The notes under the pieces were generated by a model. That model made no database searches and was not told the DNA's origin. It saw nothing but the letters and a program-made list of their open reading frames with translations. Shown piece by piece: positions 29,902 to 38,788 of a stretch of DNA of 64,000 nucleotides. The stretch is from Scandinavium goeteborgense. GTDB lineage: Bacteria > Pseudomonadota > Gammaproteobacteria > Enterobacterales > Enterobacteriaceae. The stretch covers positions 2,709,177-2,773,176 of the forward strand of contig NZ_CP054058.1 in NCBI RefSeq assembly GCF_003935895.2. Direction: 5' to 3'. Each line of letters opens with the position of its first letter. Position 1 is the stretch's first letter. The position numbers and the translations under genes were made by a program.

Positions 29902-30932
29902 AAAAAATGCTTGCCGCCGCGGCGCTGGTGCTCGGAATGGGTGCGGCGCACGCCGATGACAGCAAAACGCTCTATTTCTATAACTGGACCGAATACGTAC
30001 CGCCGGGCCTGCTGGAGCAATTCACCAAAGAAACCGGGATCAAGGTTATCTATTCGACCTATGAATCGAATGAAACCATGTACGCCAAGCTGAAAACCTA
30101 TAAAGACGGCGCGTACGATCTGGTGGTGCCTTCGACCTACTTTGTCGACAAAATGCGTAAAGAAGGCATGATCCAGAAGATCGACAAAAGCAAGCTGACT
30201 AACTTCAGCAATCTTGACCCGGAAATGCTGAACAAGCCGTTTGATCCGAACAACGACTATTCGATCCCGTACATCTGGGGTGCCACGGCGATTGGCGTAA
30301 ATAGCGACGCTATCGACCCGAAAACCGTCACCAGCTGGGCCGACCTGTGGAAACCAGAATATAAAGGTAGCCTGCTGCTGACCGACGATGCGCGTGAAGT
30401 TTTCCAGATTGCGCTGCGTAAACTGGGCTATTCCGGTAACACCACCGATCCAAAAGAGATTGAGGCGGCATACAAAGAGCTGCAAAAACTGATGCCTAAC
30501 GTCGCGGCGTTTAACTCCGATAACCCGGCGAACCCGTATATGGAAGGCGAAGTGAATCTGGGGATGGTGTGGAACGGTTCCGCATTCGTGGCCCGTCAGG
30601 CCGGAACGCCGCTGGAAGTGGTTTGGCCGAAAGAAGGCGGTATTTTCTGGATGGACAGCCTGGCGATTCCTGCGAATGCCAAAAACGTCGACGGCGCGCT
30701 GAAGCTGATTAACTTCCTGCTGCGCCCGGATGTCGCCAAACAGGTGGCAGAAACTATTGGCTACCCGACGCCAAACCTGGCGGCGCGTAAACTGTTGGAT
30801 CCAAAAGTCGCCAACGACAAATCGCTGTATCCGGATGCGGAAACCATTAAGAAAGGCGAATGGCAGAACGACGTCGGTGATGCCAGCCGTATCTACGAAG
30901 ATTATTACCAGAAGCTGAAAGCGGGTCGGTGA
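29898..30932 (+). CDS. potD: Spermidine/putrescine-binding protein PotD
   Basis: The periplasmic binding protein of the importer, with 344 residues. Signal peptide MKKMLAAAALVLGMGAAHA. The mature part begins DDSKTLYFYNWTEYVPPG; the acidic and aromatic binding-site motifs NWTEY, STYFVD and IWGATAIG are present. ATGA overlap with potC. A terminator follows, and then the convergent dlt operon. Confidence 0.97.
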   Translation: MKKMLAAAALVLGMGAAHADDSKTLYFYNWTEYVPPGLLEQFTKETGIKVIYSTYESNETMYAKLKTYKDGAYDLVVPSTYFVDKMRKEGMIQKIDKSKLTNFSNLDPEMLNKPFDPNNDYSIPYIWGATAIGVNSDAIDPKTVTSWADLWKPEYKGSLLLTDDAREVFQIALRKLGYSGNTTDPKEIEAAYKELQKLMPNVAAFNSDNPANPYMEGEVNLGMVWNGSAFVARQAGTPLEVVWPKEGGIFWMDSLAIPANAKNVDGALKLINFLLRPDVAKQVAETIGYPTPNLAARKLLDPKVANDKSLYPDAETIKKGEWQNDVGDASRIYEDYYQKLKAGR

Positions 30933-30951
30933 TCGCACCCTGCCCCATACC

Positions 30952-30985
30952 AAAAGCCAGAGCGCATTATGCCTCTGGCTTTTTT
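30952..30985. terminator. Terminator between potD and dltC (both directions)
   Basis: GCCAGAG-N10-CTCTGGC stem (30956-30979) with A4 before and T6 after. It serves potD on the plus strand and can stop dlt transcripts on the minus strand. Confidence 0.85.
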
Positions 30986-30996
30986 AATCGAAATGC

Positions 30997-31215
30997 CTAA
31001 CGGTTTTCTTCAATATAGGCCGCCAGACTCGCCGGCGTTTTTAATACGATGGCGACATCCGTCGGGGAAATCATGCAGCCGAACTCATCCTGAACTTCGA
31101 GTACTACATCGACGGCCATAATCGAGTCGAGAATGTCTGACTCAATAAGTTCATCATTAAAGCCAACCTTGCGGGACAGCACGCGCTCAAACAGGGCCAG
31201 TACTTGTTCTTCCAT
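30997..31215 (-). CDS. dltC: D-alanyl carrier protein DltC
   Basis: An acyl-carrier protein of 72 residues. The phosphopantetheine Ser31 lies in ESDILDSIMAVD. It is acidic and all-helical, like DltC, and carries D-alanine loaded by DltA as a thioester to the membrane enzyme DltB. Two ATGs are adjacent (31218 and 31215); GAGG stands 7 bases before the second, which is preferred. It is the last gene of the dlt operon, 18 bases after dltA. Confidence 0.85.
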   Translation of the reverse strand: MEEQVLALFERVLSRKVGFNDELIESDILDSIMAVDVVLEVQDEFGCMISPTDVAIVLKTPASLAAYIEENR

Positions 31216-31233
31216 CATCGTTCCTCAGTATCA

Positions 31234-32667
31234 TCAACTGACGCGTGCTTGCGCGTCTAACAATTTACGATCGATTTTGCCATTAGGATTCAATGGCAAT
31301 GCCTCTTTGAGCAGGATCTGACTCGGAACCATATAAGACGGAACCACCTTCGCCAGCCCTTGCTTAATTTCTTCTGCAGATAAATGAGACACGCAGAACG
31401 CCGCAATGCGTAATACAGAGCCGCCAGGTTTCATTAACGGCAGTACGACGGCGTCCTTAATCCCGGTCATGTTCAGTAACCTGGCTTCAATTTCGCTGAT
31501 TTCAATCCGATACCCGTTGAGCTTTATTTGGCTATCATTGCGGCCCATGCAGTAAAGATAATCTTGCGCAAATCCCAGGTCCCCGGTTTTATATCCCCGC
31601 CATGGCGTGTCTTCACGGGTGAGCAATTTGGCTGAGTTCTCTTCTGGCAGCCCAAGATAACCACGCATCACATTTTTCCCCCAAATGATCAGCTCACCCT
31701 CGGGAGTAATGTCCATAAAGGAATGCGGCATCATGGTGCCGATGGGCAACAGATCTAATTCACTGGCCATCATCTCATCGGTGATTTCTACCACCGTGGT
31801 TGCCACGGTAGCTTCCGTTGGTCCGTAGGAATTCATGATTTTTGCATTCGGGAAGCGTCGGCGTAACTGCTTCACCAGTGCCTTATTCAGCACTTCCCCA
31901 ATAAAGACAAAGACGGAAAGATCGGGCAAAAACTCACTATTGAACTGGGGTGAAAGAAGTTTCTGATACGCAAACGAAGGAGTGGAAATCCACGTAGACA
32001 CTTTTTTCAGACGCAGCGAATCCAGCCATGATTCAGCGGCAATAGCCTCTTTTGCATTCAGCACGATATGGCCACTTTTCGCTAAATTGGCCAGCAGCGG
32101 AATAAGCGATAAGTCAAAACTGAATACCGCATGATTCATCAGAACCGGAGCTTCTGGCAGAGAAAAAGAATCGCCAACCCATTGAATGAAATTCCACACT
32201 GACTCCCTGCCAATTTGCACACCTTTAGGCTTACCGGTACTCCCCGAGGTAAACATCATGTACGCCAACTGACTTTCTTGCAGAGGTTTGGCTGCCACGC
32301 CGGTATTCATAAATGACTGCTGTGCTACGTCATAGTAATAAGGTGCGTGCGCAAGAGTGCAGATTTCTTTCAGGCGTTCGGTCGGATAAATGCAATCAAC
32401 AGGAATGTAGGTGATGCCGTGCAGAAGACAACTGTAAATAGCCACTGCAAATTCAGTTTGCTGATGACCGTATAACACGACAGGCACATGAGGATGCGAT
32501 ACGAACGCATGATAGCGGTTCATCCAGTCGGTCACCGCCATGCTGAGTTCAGACCACGTTAACTCGCCATCGCTACCACTGACTGCAAGTTGTCCTGGCC
32601 GCACGGGATCCAGTAATGTTTTACGCAAGTAATCCTGCAAAGCCTGGATATCATGTTGAAGATTCAT
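31234..32667 (-). CDS. dltA: D-alanine-carrier protein ligase DltA
   Basis: Activates D-alanine with ATP and loads it on DltC. A protein of 477 residues of the adenylation (ANL) family. Core motifs in order: FTSGSTGKPKG (ATP loop), NSYGPTEATVATT, YKTGDLG, GRNDSQIKLNGYRIE (hinge), and NPNGKIDRKLL with the catalytic Lys near the C-terminus. The start at 32667 makes an ATGA overlap with dltB; the upstream frame to 32763 is out-of-frame dltB. Substrate choice of D-Ala is inferred from the operon. Confidence 0.9.
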   Translation of the reverse strand: MNLQHDIQALQDYLRKTLLDPVRPGQLAVSGSDGELTWSELSMAVTDWMNRYHAFVSHPHVPVVLYGHQQTEFAVAIYSCLLHGITYIPVDCIYPTERLKEICTLAHAPYYYDVAQQSFMNTGVAAKPLQESQLAYMMFTSGSTGKPKGVQIGRESVWNFIQWVGDSFSLPEAPVLMNHAVFSFDLSLIPLLANLAKSGHIVLNAKEAIAAESWLDSLRLKKVSTWISTPSFAYQKLLSPQFNSEFLPDLSVFVFIGEVLNKALVKQLRRRFPNAKIMNSYGPTEATVATTVVEITDEMMASELDLLPIGTMMPHSFMDITPEGELIIWGKNVMRGYLGLPEENSAKLLTREDTPWRGYKTGDLGFAQDYLYCMGRNDSQIKLNGYRIEISEIEARLLNMTGIKDAVVLPLMKPGGSVLRIAAFCVSHLSAEEIKQGLAKVVPSYMVPSQILLKEALPLNPNGKIDRKLLDAQARVS

Positions 32668-33782
32668 AACGGTGACATTCCACTGAAGATGTAGAGAGAA
32701 ATAGCTGCGCTTGCCAACGTTAAAAACCGACCGCACAGCGATACAACCGGGTATTTCAACCACTGCTCAAGCAAGGGTTGCCTTTTTGCCGACCATAACA
32801 GCATGTTGTGAGAGACCGAAATCAGGCCAAAGAGAATACCGCTAATCACATAGTGTCTCTCAAGCCCGTTCCAGGCGCCCATGCAAAACAGCGTGCAGAA
32901 TATACCGATGTTTTGCGCACAGGTTTTGTTGTTACGGAAGAACGTAAATCTCAATAAATGCATATACACAGGCATGAAAATAACGTCCCGGAGCCATTCA
33001 GAAAGACTGATGTGGAAACGACGCCAGAAGTCCTGCGGGTTCTTGGCCAACAAAGGGATAGTAAAGTTCTGCGGGATATTGAGACCAAAAAGACGCCCGG
33101 CCCCAATCGCCATGTTGCTGTATCCTGCGAAATCAAAATAGAGATAGAAGCTATAAGCCACGGACATCACAATCCCGACCGTCAGCGTAAAATCTTGATG
33201 GCGCCAGTGGCTGATCACGTAGTGGTCAATGAGCATGGCAAACAAAAACTTTTGCACAATGCCATAGAAAATTTGCTGCATCGACTGCAGAAAAAGTTCG
33301 GTGGTCATGGAGAAAGCGGGTTTGCGGATATCTTTCGCCCACGTATTCCAGCGATACATCGGTCCAGCAAGGATCACGAAGGGCAAAAAAAGATAACAAA
33401 AATAGATGATGAAACTTTTGGCATCTTCTTTTTTGCGATACAGCAGCACATCGATTGCGCGGAAGGTCATAAATGATAAGCCAATCATGCCCCAATGATT
33501 GTTCAGATGCAGTTTGACCAGAATTAAAGGCAATAACGTCAGACTGACCGCCTGCCAGGTTTTCAGGTACTTTTTGTCTTTAAGGTACGTCACGGCATAA
33601 AAACAAAGAAAAACAGCGATTGGGATAAAAAACTGACCACGGAAAACGTGCGCCCAGCCAATAAGGGCAATCACCGAAAATGAAACCAGATAGGTCAGGC
33701 GGTACTTTAAAAATCGATTTATCCCCGCAAAGAGCAGTGCTGAGGAGAATAAATAAACAAAAAATGACGCGTTCGAATACAT
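32664..33782 (-). CDS. dltB: MBOAT-family D-alanyl transfer protein DltB
   Basis: A membrane protein of 372 residues with about 10-12 hydrophobic segments. MBOAT motifs are clear: YLYFDFAGYSNMAIGAGRLFG (about 214-233) and DFWRRFHISLSEWLRD (251-266, His257). The second motif, normally W-H-G-L, reads MGAWNGLERHY with Asn305 (codon 32868-32870), where the catalytic His of DltB and AlgI is expected. It moves D-Ala from DltC across or onto the membrane partner. The ATG at 33782 is used; a TTG at 33812 overlaps dltX. Lower GC than its neighbours. Confidence 0.88.
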   Translation of the reverse strand: MYSNASFFVYLFSSALLFAGINRFLKYRLTYLVSFSVIALIGWAHVFRGQFFIPIAVFLCFYAVTYLKDKKYLKTWQAVSLTLLPLILVKLHLNNHWGMIGLSFMTFRAIDVLLYRKKEDAKSFIIYFCYLFLPFVILAGPMYRWNTWAKDIRKPAFSMTTELFLQSMQQIFYGIVQKFLFAMLIDHYVISHWRHQDFTLTVGIVMSVAYSFYLYFDFAGYSNMAIGAGRLFGLNIPQNFTIPLLAKNPQDFWRRFHISLSEWLRDVIFMPVYMHLLRFTFFRNNKTCAQNIGIFCTLFCMGAWNGLERHYVISGILFGLISVSHNMLLWSAKRQPLLEQWLKYPVVSLCGRFLTLASAAISLYIFSGMSPL

Positions 33783-33792
33783 AGTGACACCA

Positions 33793-33915
33793 TCAAAATT
33801 GCTGATACTCAAACTGGACTTTCAGTTTCGCTGAGTCATTTGACGTCGACCAGGCGACAATTGTCAGCGCCAGGCAAAAATAGAGCAGAAACAGGCAGAT
33901 TGCTTTCTTAATCAT
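33793..33915 (-). CDS. dltX: DltX-like microprotein (40 residues)
   Basis: A protein of 40 residues: MIKK, one membrane helix (about residues 5-22, rich in Leu, Phe and Ala), a short outer tail, and the C-terminal end FEYQQF. Gram-positive DltX has the same plan and ends in F-x-Y-x-x-F (for example FIYNEF, as I recall), whose Tyr takes part in D-Ala transfer between DltB and DltD. It starts inside the dltD stop (ATGA) and ends 10 bases before the dltB ATG. This position matches the dltDXBAC order of soft-rot enterobacteria. Recognition rests on topology, tail motif and position. Confidence 0.85.
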   Translation of the reverse strand: MIKKAICLFLLYFCLALTIVAWSTSNDSAKLKVQFEYQQF

Positions 33916-35048
33916 TTGAATTGCTCGTAGACAAAGTGGTCCATATCAACCCAAGCCAGGTCGGTTGGATGAAGATAATCCTTGTTCCAGCCGTTCTGAT
34001 AAGGCATTTCATACATGTCGTAATAAGGCACCTGGTATTCTTTCAGCGTCGATTTAACAATCTCGTCGGCCTGCTTATATCTTTCCCGATGATTGATAGC
34101 CCATGGGTTCATCGGATCAACAATCGCAATCACCTGTACATGGTGATCATGCAGCATCTTAATCATCTTTTTAAATGCTACGATCTGTTCCTGGGCTGGA
34201 GGTCGTGAACTCCAGTCAAAAGGCTTCGGACGTGCTTTGAAGTACTCGGGTGTCATCCAGTGGGTCGCTGCAGTTATCTTGCGCTCTTTATTATATTCCC
34301 GCGCTTGTTGTCGCTGGCTCTCCCAATCGACGACTTCAAACTTGCCAGCAGACGATGGCCATGATTCAGGCTGAGCTTTGTTTAACTGAATTTGTTCCTT
34401 ATAAAAATCTCGCGCCAGATCGCAAAATGAGCCCATTTGCCAGGACATCTCTTTCTTGATGTCGCTGATATTCCAGCCTCGAATTTGCATTTGGCTGAAT
34501 GACAAATGACTGATTTTATCCCCGCGCGTCATCTCCAGATATTGCGTAACGACAGGAGCGACCTCACGGTTGTTAAGCAAAGGATCAAACACATCGGCAG
34601 GCAAATTATCTTCGAATATCTTCGGCGGTACTTTAGGCCTGAAAAAGCTGTCCGGTGACAGCAGCAGCACCAATTGAGTCTTGCTGTTGAGGTCCTGTTT
34701 AAAACGAGATAACAGCGAATATTGAATAACGCTGTCTACCATCACGCCGCCATAGGCCACCACCGGAATATGAAGATTCTGGTTAAAGTAATTAAATATC
34801 GCATGAGGTTCTTCACCAGACCATATGACCTCTGACGCGCCCAGAAAGAAAATCGCATTCCCCTGCAAAGCATGAGAAATTGTCATCATTTTTTCGTTCT
34901 GCTCTTTGCGTGTTCCTACCATCGTGTTAATCAACGGTTGAAACTTTAAAACCGAATGATCACCGCTAATCAATGGGGGTAACGACAATACCAGAACTGC
35001 TGCCAATGCCATGGAGACATGCAGAAGAATATCTTTATTAATCTTCAT
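33912..35048 (-). CDS. dltD: D-alanyl transfer protein DltD
   Basis: A protein of 378 residues. One N-terminal membrane anchor (about 8-28) is followed by an extracytoplasmic SGNH/GDSL-like hydrolase domain. The nucleophile motif LGASEV has Ser72. The C-terminal DYLHPTDLAWVD supplies the Asp and His. DltD passes D-Ala to the final acceptor in Gram-positives; here the acceptor is unknown. It is the first gene of the operon. The ribosome site is weak (CTCTTTTTATT before the ATG). Just upstream, GTTGATAAGTTAATGTTTAA on the plus strand loosely resembles ArcA-type GTTAA repeats. Confidence 0.85.
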   Translation of the reverse strand: MKINKDILLHVSMALAAVLVLSLPPLISGDHSVLKFQPLINTMVGTRKEQNEKMMTISHALQGNAIFFLGASEVIWSGEEPHAIFNYFNQNLHIPVVAYGGVMVDSVIQYSLLSRFKQDLNSKTQLVLLLSPDSFFRPKVPPKIFEDNLPADVFDPLLNNREVAPVVTQYLEMTRGDKISHLSFSQMQIRGWNISDIKKEMSWQMGSFCDLARDFYKEQIQLNKAQPESWPSSAGKFEVVDWESQRQQAREYNKERKITAATHWMTPEYFKARPKPFDWSSRPPAQEQIVAFKKMIKMLHDHHVQVIAIVDPMNPWAINHRERYKQADEIVKSTLKEYQVPYYDMYEMPYQNGWNKDYLHPTDLAWVDMDHFVYEQFK

Positions 35049-35742
35049 AATAAAAAGAGTTGATAAGTTAATGTTTAAAGTTTGTTTTATTTTAAAGCCT
35101 AACCGTCAGCCTGCTATTTTTAACGCGAAAACACTTTAACGCATAAGGCATTTTTTGTATGTAACCATATGTACACCGTTAGAATAAACAATAAAACACA
35201 ATGTACCAGAGATTATTTTCGTCTTTCTTTTAGTGTACTACCATTATCCAGCTAATAAATAAACATTCCTAAACAGTCCCTCTACAACGATTATTTACAG
35301 CATAAAATGTCGATGACTAGATTTTTTTCAGCCGTTAAAAGAGTATTTCGTTAAATTCACAGCCGTACATTACTCTGTTGTCATACCAAAAATGATGAAC
35401 AGAAGGACTTAATTTTACTCTGATAACAATTTTGCAATCTTAATGTCATCAGCACTTCGATATTTGCTACCAAACATGCCTACATGTAACTAATTAATAA
35501 TAAACATTGATGACATTGATAAATAAATATTGTGAATGGGCGTTTTCATACGAAGCTATTTACATCGTGATACGAAGCCCAGCAAGCCTTGTGGGTGACG
35601 TTTGGGGTACGGGGATTTTTTATTCGGATGTATGAATCGCGCATTTGCATGCAAGCAGGTGACAAGAATGGGTGAGAAACGAGGGTGTTCAGGCAGTAGC
35701 GCGTGGCACTGCCTGAGTTACAGCGGCAAAAAAGCTGACGTC
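35049..35742. other. AT-rich intergenic region between dltD and cobB
   Basis: 694 bases, clearly richer in A and T than the core genes around, as in many H-NS-bound acquired islands. Beyond the candidate dlt promoter it holds a TCAGGCAGT-N10-ACTGCCTGA hairpin (35689-35716) that probably ends cobB transcripts, and the palindrome TTGCATGCAA (35645-35654). No credible gene was found; a plus-strand frame from 35602 is mainly antisense to cobB. Confidence 0.5.
35243..35275 (-). promoter_or_regulatory. Candidate promoter of the dlt operon with PhoP-box-like repeat
   Basis: Read on the minus strand, TGTTTA-GGAA-TGTTTA (35275-35260) is a direct repeat of the PhoP half-site. After 11 bases it is followed by GATAAT (35248-35243). 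PhoP boxes usually lie about this far before the -10. The spacer is 4 rather than the usual 5 bases, so the call is tentative. It would give a leader of about 190 bases before dltD. Confidence 0.4.
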
Positions 35743-36564
35743 CTACAACCCTTTCAGCAGCTTCGCCACATACTCGGGAACGACGTCACTCGCCAGGCCG
35801 TAGTGTTTTTCTTCGAACTCACTGCCGACCTGGCTCGGTTCGAGATTGAGTTCAACGGTGTGCGCGCCCTGCAGTTTCGCTTCGTGCACGAACCCGGCAG
35901 CCGGGTAGACATGTCCGGAGGTGCCGATAGCGATAAACTCATCGGCCATCGCCAGCGCTTCGTAAATCTCGTCCATGCCGAGCGGCATTTCACCGAACCA
36001 CACCACGTGCGGACGCAGCGGCTGCGGGAACTGGCAGCAGTGGCATTTGTCGTCAACGGTCACATCCCCCGTCCACTCAAAAACTTGTCCACTCCAGTCA
36101 CAGCGCACCTTTAATAATTCGCCGTGCATATGAATAATGCGCTTGTTCCCTGCCCGCTCGTGCAGATTGTCGATATTCTGCGTCACCAACAGGAAGCGAT
36201 CACCCAGCTCTTCTTCCAGCTTCGCCAGCGCCAGATGCGCTGCATTCGGCTGAATGTCGGGCTGCTGGAGTTGCTGGCGACGGGCGTTATAAAACGCCTG
36301 TACCAGCGCCGGGTCACGGGCGAAACCTTCCGGCGTCGCCACGTCTTCGACGCGGTGTTCTTCCCATAAACCGTCGGTTGCGCGGAACGTGCGGATCCCG
36401 GATTCGGCAGAGATCCCCGCCCCGGTCAGCACCACCACTCTGGGTTTAACCATCCCTTCAGGCACCGCTCTGTCTCTGAAGAAAACCCGCTGGCGCAAAC
36501 GATCGTGCAGGCGGCGTTTAGTAAGGCGAAAACGACTGAGTCGATGGAAGCGACGCGACTGCAT
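35743..36564 (-). CDS. cobB: NAD-dependent protein deacylase CobB (sirtuin)
   Basis: Removes acetyl and succinyl groups from lysines using NAD+. A protein of 273 residues including the basic N-terminal extension ([18 protein letters not shown]) of the long CobB form. [14 protein letters not shown] binds [15 protein letters not shown] holds the active site, and HMHGELL holds the catalytic His. Zinc cysteines lie in VRCDWSG and CHCCQ. AGGGG precedes the ATG at 36564; upstream codons are nagK sequence. It lies 13 bases after nagK. Confidence 0.96.
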   Translation of the reverse strand: MQSRRFHRLSRFRLTKRRLHDRLRQRVFFRDRAVPEGMVKPRVVVLTGAGISAESGIRTFRATDGLWEEHRVEDVATPEGFARDPALVQAFYNARRQQLQQPDIQPNAAHLALAKLEEELGDRFLLVTQNIDNLHERAGNKRIIHMHGELLKVRCDWSGQVFEWTGDVTVDDKCHCCQFPQPLRPHVVWFGEMPLGMDEIYEALAMADEFIAIGTSGHVYPAAGFVHEAKLQGAHTVELNLEPSQVGSEFEEKHYGLASDVVPEYVAKLLKGL

Positions 36565-36577
36565 AATAACCCCTGTA

Positions 36578-37489
36578 TCAATCTGTAAGATGCAGGAACG
36601 CGGCACCGCGCATTCCTCCGGCATCACCGTGGCGAGCGCGCTCAATGCGAGGCACGCGAGCCACCGGCAACAGATGGCGCGGCAAGCGTGCCGCCAGCCC
36701 GTCTGTTATCGCAGCAAAGTTAGACAATCCACCGCCGATCACCAGTAAATCAGGATCGACAATAGTCATAATATTTCCCAGACACACGGCAAGCAAATCG
36801 AGGTAACGCTCGACGTGTTCACGGGCTTTGGTTTCGCCCTGCTCCCACTGCGCGACGATCTCCGGTGAGCTTAACACCTGCTGATTATAGTGCTCATACA
36901 GCCAGGCAAAGCCGCGGCCCGAGAGATAGTTTTCGATACAGCCCAGCTGGCCGCAGCCGCAGCGGGTCAATGGAAAATCACGCCCCACCACCTCCAGCGC
37001 ATCCACCGGCAGCCGGATGTGGCCGAACTCGCCAGTGATATAACTGTGACCGGTTATCGATTTCCCGTTCAGAACTAAACCCCCACCAACGCCCGTGCCG
37101 AGGATAAGCCCCATCACCAACGGATATTGCGTGAATTCGTCGTCCCAGGCTTCGGAGAGTGCAAAACAGTTGGCGTCGTTATCGAGACGCACATCGCGGT
37201 CGAGACGAGCAGAGAGGTCCTGACGCAGCGTTTGACCGCTGGCGGCAGGAACATTGGCCGCGTACAGCGTGCCATCGGCGGTTTCGGGCATCCCTGGGAT
37301 ACCGATGCCGACACTGCCTTTTACGCCAAAGCGTTGATCGGCTTCAGCAACAAGGCCGCACACGGCCTGCAGAAAGGATTCATAGCTGTCGTGCGGCGTC
37401 GGAGTGCGTTTTTCCCACTGCAAACGCCGCTGTGCGTCGAATACCCCAAGGGCAATTTTACTGCCGCCAATGTCAAATCCGTAGAACAT
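36578..37489 (-). CDS. nagK: N-acetylglucosamine kinase NagK
   Basis: Phosphorylates GlcNAc from cell-wall recycling. At 303 residues it has the E. coli length. ROK family: N-terminal ATP loop [11 protein letters not shown], catalytic Asp in [12 protein letters not shown], and the zinc motif [17 protein letters not shown]. The start MFYGFDIGG is standard; the frame to 37534 is leader. It sits between lolE and cobB in one minus-strand run. Confidence 0.97.
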   Translation of the reverse strand: MFYGFDIGGSKIALGVFDAQRRLQWEKRTPTPHDSYESFLQAVCGLVAEADQRFGVKGSVGIGIPGMPETADGTLYAANVPAASGQTLRQDLSARLDRDVRLDNDANCFALSEAWDDEFTQYPLVMGLILGTGVGGGLVLNGKSITGHSYITGEFGHIRLPVDALEVVGRDFPLTRCGCGQLGCIENYLSGRGFAWLYEHYNQQVLSSPEIVAQWEQGETKAREHVERYLDLLAVCLGNIMTIVDPDLLVIGGGLSNFAAITDGLAARLPRHLLPVARVPRIERARHGDAGGMRGAAFLHLTD

Positions 37490-37543
37490 AGCAATTCCTC
37501 TTAACTGACCCAGGCGACAACGTCGCCGGGTCATGACGCGAAA

Positions 37544-38788
37544 TTACTGGCCACTTAACACTCTTGCAGGATCAATTCGGCTGGCGCGGCGGGCAGGATA
37601 CCAGCTCGCCAGCAAACTCAGCACCAGTGCCGTGACCAGCACATAAAAGACGTCCAGCCAGTGAAGTTCTGAGGGCAGGAAGTCGATAAAATAGATGTCA
37701 CCGGACAGGAACTGATGACCAATAAGCTTTTCGATGCCGTTGATGATGGCCGTCAGATTCAGCGCACACAGCACGCCGATCACCACGCCTAGCAGGCTGC
37801 CCAGCAGCCCGGCAAGTAAGCCGTACCAGACGAAAATAGCGCGGATTAGGCCATCTTTGGCACCGAGCGTACGCAGTACCGCGATATCGCTACTCTTGTC
37901 TTTCACCGCCATCACCAGGGTGGATACGATATTGAAGCAGGCCACACCAATCACCAGGATCATCGCCAGATACATGATGGCGCGGATCATCTGGATATCG
38001 CGATACATGTAGCCGTAGGTGCCGATCCAGCTCTTGATGTAGACGTAGCTGTTAGTCACTTCGCCGGCGTCACGCACCAGTTTGTTGGCGCTAAAGACGT
38101 CGTTTACCTTGAGGGCAATCCCGGTCACGCTGCTGCCCATGTCCAGATACTGTTGCGCATCTGGCATCGGGATCATCGCGAAACTGTGGTCGAGCTGACC
38201 GCTTAGCTGCAAAATTCCGCTCACGTGCAGACGCACGCGCTTAGGCTGCAGGAGCTGATGCTCTTTGTCAGAGTTCGGGATCATGATGGATACCCAGTCG
38301 CCCTGTTTGACCTTCAGTGCATCGGCCACGCCTTTGCCCAAAATAATCTGCTGGTCGCCCGCTTTGAAATTGGCCCAGGCATTGTTCTGCACGTATTTCG
38401 GCAACGCGCTGAGCTGGTTTTCCTGCTGCGGATCGACGCCTTTGATCTGAATAGCGCGCATGTTGCTGCCGCTTTCAATCAGGCCGGTGAAGTTGATATA
38501 CGGTGCCGCCGCCGCAATACCTTTCACTTTTTCAACTTTGGTCAGCGCGTCGTGCCAGTTGTTCCACGGCTGGTTCACCGGTTCGATTTCACCGTGCGGC
38601 ACCACCGCCAGAACGCGGTTGTTGAGCTCACGCTCAAAGCCGTTCATCGCACTTAAACCGACAATCAGCACCGCCACGCCCAGCGCGATCCCGACAGTTG
38701 AAATCACAGAAATCAGCGACACCATGCCGCCACGACGGCGGCCACGGCTAAAACGTAAGCCTATAAGCAGGGATAACGGAGACGCCAT
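37544..38788 (-). CDS. lolE: Lipoprotein-releasing ABC transporter permease LolE
   Basis: Part of LolCDE, which pulls outer-membrane lipoproteins out of the inner membrane and hands them to LolA. A protein of 414 residues with four membrane segments (about 25-48, 270-295, 315-350, 380-400) and a large periplasmic domain. The start [19 protein letters not shown] is as in E. coli. It begins directly after the lolD stop without a gap. Confidence 0.97.
   Translation of the reverse strand: MASPLSLLIGLRFSRGRRRGGMVSLISVISTVGIALGVAVLIVGLSAMNGFERELNNRVLAVVPHGEIEPVNQPWNNWHDALTKVEKVKGIAAAAPYINFTGLIESGSNMRAIQIKGVDPQQENQLSALPKYVQNNAWANFKAGDQQIILGKGVADALKVKQGDWVSIMIPNSDKEHQLLQPKRVRLHVSGILQLSGQLDHSFAMIPMPDAQQYLDMGSSVTGIALKVNDVFSANKLVRDAGEVTNSYVYIKSWIGTYGYMYRDIQMIRAIMYLAMILVIGVACFNIVSTLVMAVKDKSSDIAVLRTLGAKDGLIRAIFVWYGLLAGLLGSLLGVVIGVLCALNLTAIINGIEKLIGHQFLSGDIYFIDFLPSELHWLDVFYVLVTALVLSLLASWYPARRASRIDPARVLSGQ

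Noticed and set aside
35645-35654. TTGCATGCAA palindrome as an operator
   Set aside because: Ten bases of simple palindrome are expected by chance, and it lies in the cobB downstream region rather than at a promoter.
35602-36114. 170-codon plus-strand frame starting upstream of cobB
   Set aside because: Most of it is antisense to cobB, and the first 45 codons show no domain or start signal.
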